Shown here: in pieces, positions 62,362-64,000 of the stretch
How positions within the stretch are numbered: the stretch's first letter is position 1
Layout of the letters: each line of letters begins with the position of its first letter
Origin: Marinobacter sp. es.048
GTDB lineage: Bacteria; Pseudomonadota; Gammaproteobacteria; Pseudomonadales; Oleiphilaceae
Direction of reading: 5' to 3'
NCBI RefSeq assembly: GCF_900188435.1
Contig: NZ_FYFA01000001.1
Coordinates: 62,001-126,000, forward strand
DNA length: 64,000 nt
Made by a program: the position numbers and the translations under genes
Notes under the pieces: model-generated
What the model was told of the DNA's origin: nothing
The model's database searches: none
Seen by the model: the letters and a program-made list of their open reading frames with translations, nothing else

Positions 62362-63936
62362 ATGTTCGATGTTCAGGCGATCGAATCCTTGTTTTCCTTG
62401 CTGGTGCCGCTGCTTTACGTTGCCGGAGCCGTGGCGACCGGATTGGCAACCAACCAGAGCAACCTTCTCGCACGGTCGTTGACCTTCAAACTTGCCTTTG
62501 TTTCCGCTGTGGCTGCCGCGATCGGAAGTTGGTGGTGGCCCGTCGCTGGCGTCTGGTTCAGTCACGCGCCTCTGGCCTCGATCATGTTGCTGCTGATCAC
62601 TTTGCTGGGAATGGTGCTGGGACGCTTCTCGCAAAGGTATCTTGCGGGGGATCCGGGCCAGCGCCGCTTCATGGTCTGGCTGCAGGTGATCCTCGCCAGT
62701 GTTGCCATGATCGCCATCACCAATCATTTGCTGGTCTTCCTCGCGAGCTGGGTTGCCATCAGCGTGAGCCTGCACCAGTTGCTGATGTTCTTTCCTGATC
62801 GCCCGCGTGCTGCCCTGGCCGCCCACAAAAAATTCATTTTTGCGCGAATTGCAGAGCTCTGCCTCGCCTTTGCGTTTCTCCTGCTTTATGTCCAGTACGA
62901 CACGCCGTTCATTGATCGGATTCTGGCCCAGGTATCCGGTGCAACAGAGGTGCCCTTCGGTGCGCAAATCGCTGCGATTCTGATGGCCGTGGCTGCACTG
63001 CTGAAATGCGCGCAGATGCCGTTCCACGGGTGGCTGATCCAGGTGGTGGAATCGCCCACGCCAGTTTCTGCCCTGCTTCACGCTGGCGTTGTTAACCTTG
63101 GTGGCTTCCTCATGATTCTGATGGCGCCGCTCATTTCAGAAGTAAACGCTGCCCAGTGGCTATTACTGGCAGTGGCGGGCCCCACCGCGGTCTTCGCCAG
63201 CCTTGTCATGATGACTCGTATCTCCATCAAGGTAAGGCTGGCCTGGTCAACCTGCTCCCAGATGGGCTGGATGCTGGTTGAATGCGCCCTGGGCCTTTAC
63301 GAGCTGGCACTCCTGCACCTGGTGGCCCATTCCGCCTACAAAGCCCACACCTTCCTTAACGCCGGCAATACCGTCGAGTTGTCCATGAAAAAACGTCTGG
63401 TTTCGATCAACGAGCCCGGGCCAAAGCAGTGGCTGGCCGCCGCCGCTCTGGCCGGCCTGTTCATGCTGCCGACTATTTTCCTGTCCAATGAGGCAGGCAC
63501 AGCGCACATGTTTTCATGGATTGTGCCGGGCATCGCGCTGACGATTCTGCTCTCAGAGTTCCTGTCAGCAGGGGGAGGCATTCTCACCGTTGGTAGAGGT
63601 CTGATTATTGGTGCCGCCTTCTGGGTACTGTACTGGCTCCAGAAAACCTTTTTCGACATGGTACTCGCATCACCGGAGAGCCAGGCAAGCCTGCCGGAAG
63701 TGGCTTTTGTCGCCGCCCTTATTGCGATCCTGGTGCGCGGCTACTACCAGATTCGCTATCACCGTTTCTCACCCGCAGGCGCCAGGCTTTACCGGTTTCT
63801 GTTTGCCGCAGGCTACCTCGATGAGTGGTCCACACGCCTGACCCTGAAAATCTGGCCGGCAAAACTGCCTGATGTCGTGCGGCCCCGAGCCGTGGTCAGC
63901 GTCTCTTCAACTTCTGGTTCCAGGGAGTCCGCATAA
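62362..63936 (+). CDS. dabB: DabB, proton-conducting membrane subunit of an inorganic-carbon transporter
   Basis: Encodes 524 residues with about 13 membrane segments, of the NuoL/MrpA antiporter-like family. The conserved channel motifs are seen: ALLKCAQMPFHGWLIQVVESPTPVSALLHAGVVNLGGFL and HLVAHSAYKAHTFL. Size and C-terminus fit DabB. Its stop overlaps the next ATG (TAATG), where a DabA-like gene begins. DabAB drives energy-coupled bicarbonate/CO2 hydration and uptake. Confidence 0.85.
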   Translation: MFDVQAIESLFSLLVPLLYVAGAVATGLATNQSNLLARSLTFKLAFVSAVAAAIGSWWWPVAGVWFSHAPLASIMLLLITLLGMVLGRFSQRYLAGDPGQRRFMVWLQVILASVAMIAITNHLLVFLASWVAISVSLHQLLMFFPDRPRAALAAHKKFIFARIAELCLAFAFLLLYVQYDTPFIDRILAQVSGATEVPFGAQIAAILMAVAALLKCAQMPFHGWLIQVVESPTPVSALLHAGVVNLGGFLMILMAPLISEVNAAQWLLLAVAGPTAVFASLVMMTRISIKVRLAWSTCSQMGWMLVECALGLYELALLHLVAHSAYKAHTFLNAGNTVELSMKKRLVSINEPGPKQWLAAAALAGLFMLPTIFLSNEAGTAHMFSWIVPGIALTILLSEFLSAGGGILTVGRGLIIGAAFWVLYWLQKTFFDMVLASPESQASLPEVAFVAALIAILVRGYYQIRYHRFSPAGARLYRFLFAAGYLDEWSTRLTLKIWPAKLPDVVRPRAVVSVSSTSGSRESA

Positions 63937-64000
63937 TGTTAGCGTCGAGCCTTAATGCCATCACCGAAGCAACCACGGATACACCGGATTGGCAGGCAGC
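63936..64000 (+). CDS. dabA: start of a probable dabA gene (partial)
   Basis: ATG 63936 overlaps the dabB stop by 1 bp and opens 21 codons to the window end. The sequence itself is too short to identify; the call as the carbonic-anhydrase-like DabA subunit rests on the known dabB-dabA order. Confidence 0.6.
   Translation, partial: MLASSLNAITEATTDTPDWQA

Noticed and set aside
62197..63081. 294-codon minus-strand ORF rich in His and Gln
   Set aside because: Opposite dabB; His/Gln richness comes from reading hydrophobic codons backwards.
1..64000. CRISPR array or rRNA genes
   Set aside because: No regularly spaced direct repeats and no rRNA signature stretches were seen.

Overview
The window looks like the chromosome of a marine gammaproteobacterium, most likely Marinobacter or a close relative. 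This is inferred from gene content (alkyl-sulfate use, cyclohexanecarboxylate degradation, tungstate import beside a respiratory formate dehydrogenase, DabAB-type inorganic-carbon uptake) and a GC-rich core; no rRNA is present to confirm it. It falls into an accessory part (about 1-20960) and a core part (about 21000-64000).

Accessory part. From about 1.2 to 7.4 kb lies an integron-type cassette array: seven small, mostly AT-rich plus-strand cassettes, each closed by an attC-like site (R''/R' core boxes). They carry a small membrane protein, a Cys-rich protein, a zinc-ribbon protein, a SIR2-fold protein, a membrane protein cut by an IS3-family element, an ADP-ribosyltransferase-like protein and an unknown. 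No integron integrase is in the window. From 7.4 to 14.1 kb come orphan genes (ankyrin lipoprotein, small membrane proteins, a second ADP-ribosyltransferase-like gene broken by a stop codon, an Asp/Ser/Met/Gly-rich protein) and three copies of a hairpin repeat. SOS-controlled umuDC follows, then a HipS-like orphan, a 738-residue protein of unknown family, a prokaryotic viperin (radical SAM) and a HicA-like ORF translationally coupled to it. This part ends at a 3' tRNA-Arg(CCG) fragment with a terminator, read as the attR end of a genomic island.

Core part. 21.1-25.7 kb: an SDS-type alkylsulfatase and GMC alcohol dehydrogenase, with a divergent LysR regulator. 25.8-28.1 kb: a glutaredoxin-like protein and an FAD-linked oxidase. 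28.1-31.3 kb: codB-pucR-codA (cytosine use). 31.9-36.9 kb: aliA-badH-badI-aliB plus a MarR regulator (cyclohexanecarboxylate to pimelyl-CoA, without a badK hydratase). 37-39.5 kb: a solitary substrate-binding protein and a decayed second copy of the FAD oxidase.

39.5-59 kb is a molybdenum/tungsten and formate block: a MOT1-type transporter, an HTH/periplasmic-binding-like regulator, tupBCA, fdhD, mobA, mobB and moeA. A divergent formate dehydrogenase locus follows. On the minus strand are a polyferredoxin, Mrp, a lipoate-ligase-like protein and a DUF6505 protein. On the plus strand are DUF3305, DUF3306, TorD, a TAT leader peptide, FdhA, FdhB, the cytochrome b subunit, a 41-residue peptide and a TusA-like protein. 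Metal uptake, cofactor synthesis, sulfur transfer, chaperoning and the enzyme are therefore contiguous. The window closes with a PAS/GGDEF/EAL protein, a hypothetical protein, dabB and the first codons of dabA.
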